Source: Thiohalobacter sp. | Lineage (GTDB): Bacteria; Pseudomonadota; Gammaproteobacteria; DSM-19610 | Assembly (NCBI GenBank): GCA_027010005.1 | Contig: JALVCM010000454.1 | Span: 1 to 7,372, forward strand | Direction: 5' to 3' | DNA: 7,372 nt | The notes under the pieces: generated by a model | Database searches by the model: none | Told to the model about the DNA's origin: nothing | Seen by the model: only the letters and a program-made list of their open reading frames with translations | Shown: positions 6,867 to 7,372 of the stretch, piece by piece | How the letters are laid out: every line of letters begins with the position of its first letter | Position numbering within the stretch: position 1 is the stretch's first letter | Program-made: the position numbers and the translations under genes

Positions 6867-7372
6867 ATGAAAACAATCAATCTTGTCCTGCTGGTGTCGT
6901 CACTGACCTTCTCCATGGCATCGGCCGCGGATGACAGCACAGCGATTCCACCGGCCCCGAACGGTATCGCGTTTCCCGCCGACTATCCGAACTGGCGGGT
7001 CATTTCTGTTTCACACCGCACGGATAACCATTCCATGCGTGCCATTCTCGGTAATGATGTGGCCATAGCGGCCGCGCGGGCGGGTAACACCAACCCCTGG
7101 CCGGATGGCGCAATACTGGGCAAGGTGGTGTGGAAGGAAACGGCTAAAAGCAGCTGGCCGAAAGCCATTGCGCCCGACAGGTTTGTGCACGCCGAATTCA
7201 TGTTCCGCGACAGTAAAAAATGGGCAGCCAACGGTACCGGCTGGGGCTGGGCGCGCTGGGTCGGTACCGAGCAGAAACCCTACGGCAAGGACGCGAATGT
7301 TGGCCAGGAGTGCATTGCCTGCCACACCCCGGTCAAGGGCAATGACTGGGTCTTTACCACACCGGCCCTGTT
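6867..7372 (+). CDS. Cytochrome P460-family c-type haem protein (3' end outside window)
   Basis: An ATG at 6867 opens a frame that runs off the window, giving the first 168 residues. A Sec signal peptide (INLVLLVSSLTFSMASA) ends near residue 20-21, so the protein is periplasmic. The mature part reads FPADYPNWRVISVSHR, then MRAILGNDVAIAAARAG, NPWPDGAILGKVVWKE, FVHAEFMFRDSKKW and GWGWARWVGTEQKPYGKD, then the haem site C149-I-A-C-H153. This order matches the cytochrome P460 family. P460 enzymes oxidise hydroxylamine, with NO, to N2O and carry an unusual lysine-haem cross-link. The related cytochrome c'-beta proteins share the fold but only bind NO or CO. K86 and K90 are candidates for the cross-linking lysine, but I cannot decide without an alignment. 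AGGAA at 6855-6859, seven bases before the ATG, supports the start. The last part, after CHTPVKGNDWVFT, probably lacks only a few residues. Likely role: handling hydroxylamine or NO in the periplasm. Confidence 0.88.
   Translation, partial: MKTINLVLLVSSLTFSMASAADDSTAIPPAPNGIAFPADYPNWRVISVSHRTDNHSMRAILGNDVAIAAARAGNTNPWPDGAILGKVVWKETAKSSWPKAIAPDRFVHAEFMFRDSKKWAANGTGWGWARWVGTEQKPYGKDANVGQECIACHTPVKGNDWVFTTPAL

Overview
The window looks like ordinary chromosome of a gammaproteobacterium, with moderately high GC. Valyl-tRNA synthetase and the histidine kinase are of the usual proteobacterial type. A TusA-type sulfur carrier domain, a P-II-like protein paired with a CBS protein, and a c-type cytochrome P460 would suit a sulfur-oxidising or otherwise chemolithotrophic lineage. 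That habitat is inferred from gene content only; no species is recognised.

Left part (1-2151), all on the + strand: the 3' end of a P-II-like signalling protein overlaps by four bases (ATGA) the start of a small two-CBS-domain protein. After 39 bases comes a soluble PAS-PAS-HisKA-HATPase histidine kinase. The order and spacing suggest one co-transcribed signalling unit. A strong GC hairpin sits on the kinase stop codon.

Middle (2152-2628): this stretch has no intact gene. On the minus strand it carries what looks like the broken C-terminal end of a selenium-binding-protein/methanethiol-oxidase (SBP56/MtoX) beta-propeller, with a frame break near 2347. Directly downstream of it is a possible lipoprotein signal-peptide remnant. 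A candidate promoter near 2561-2588 leads into the next gene.

Right part: a 244-residue protein (2629-3363, +) fuses an unrecognised N-terminal domain to a C-terminal TusA domain with an intact CPxP motif. It ends 18 bases from the convergent valS gene (6195-3382, minus), a complete class I valyl-tRNA synthetase whose true start is 26 codons inside the longest open frame. Divergent from valS are a small exported protein of unknown function (6344-6754) and, 112 bases later, a cytochrome P460-family gene with signal peptide and CxxCH haem site (from 6867, cut by the window end).

I see no tRNA, rRNA, CRISPR array, insertion sequence or phage gene, and no convincing undescribed system. The points most worth a second look are the decayed SBP56-like segment, the unknown-domain/TusA fusion, and the exported-protein/P460 pair.
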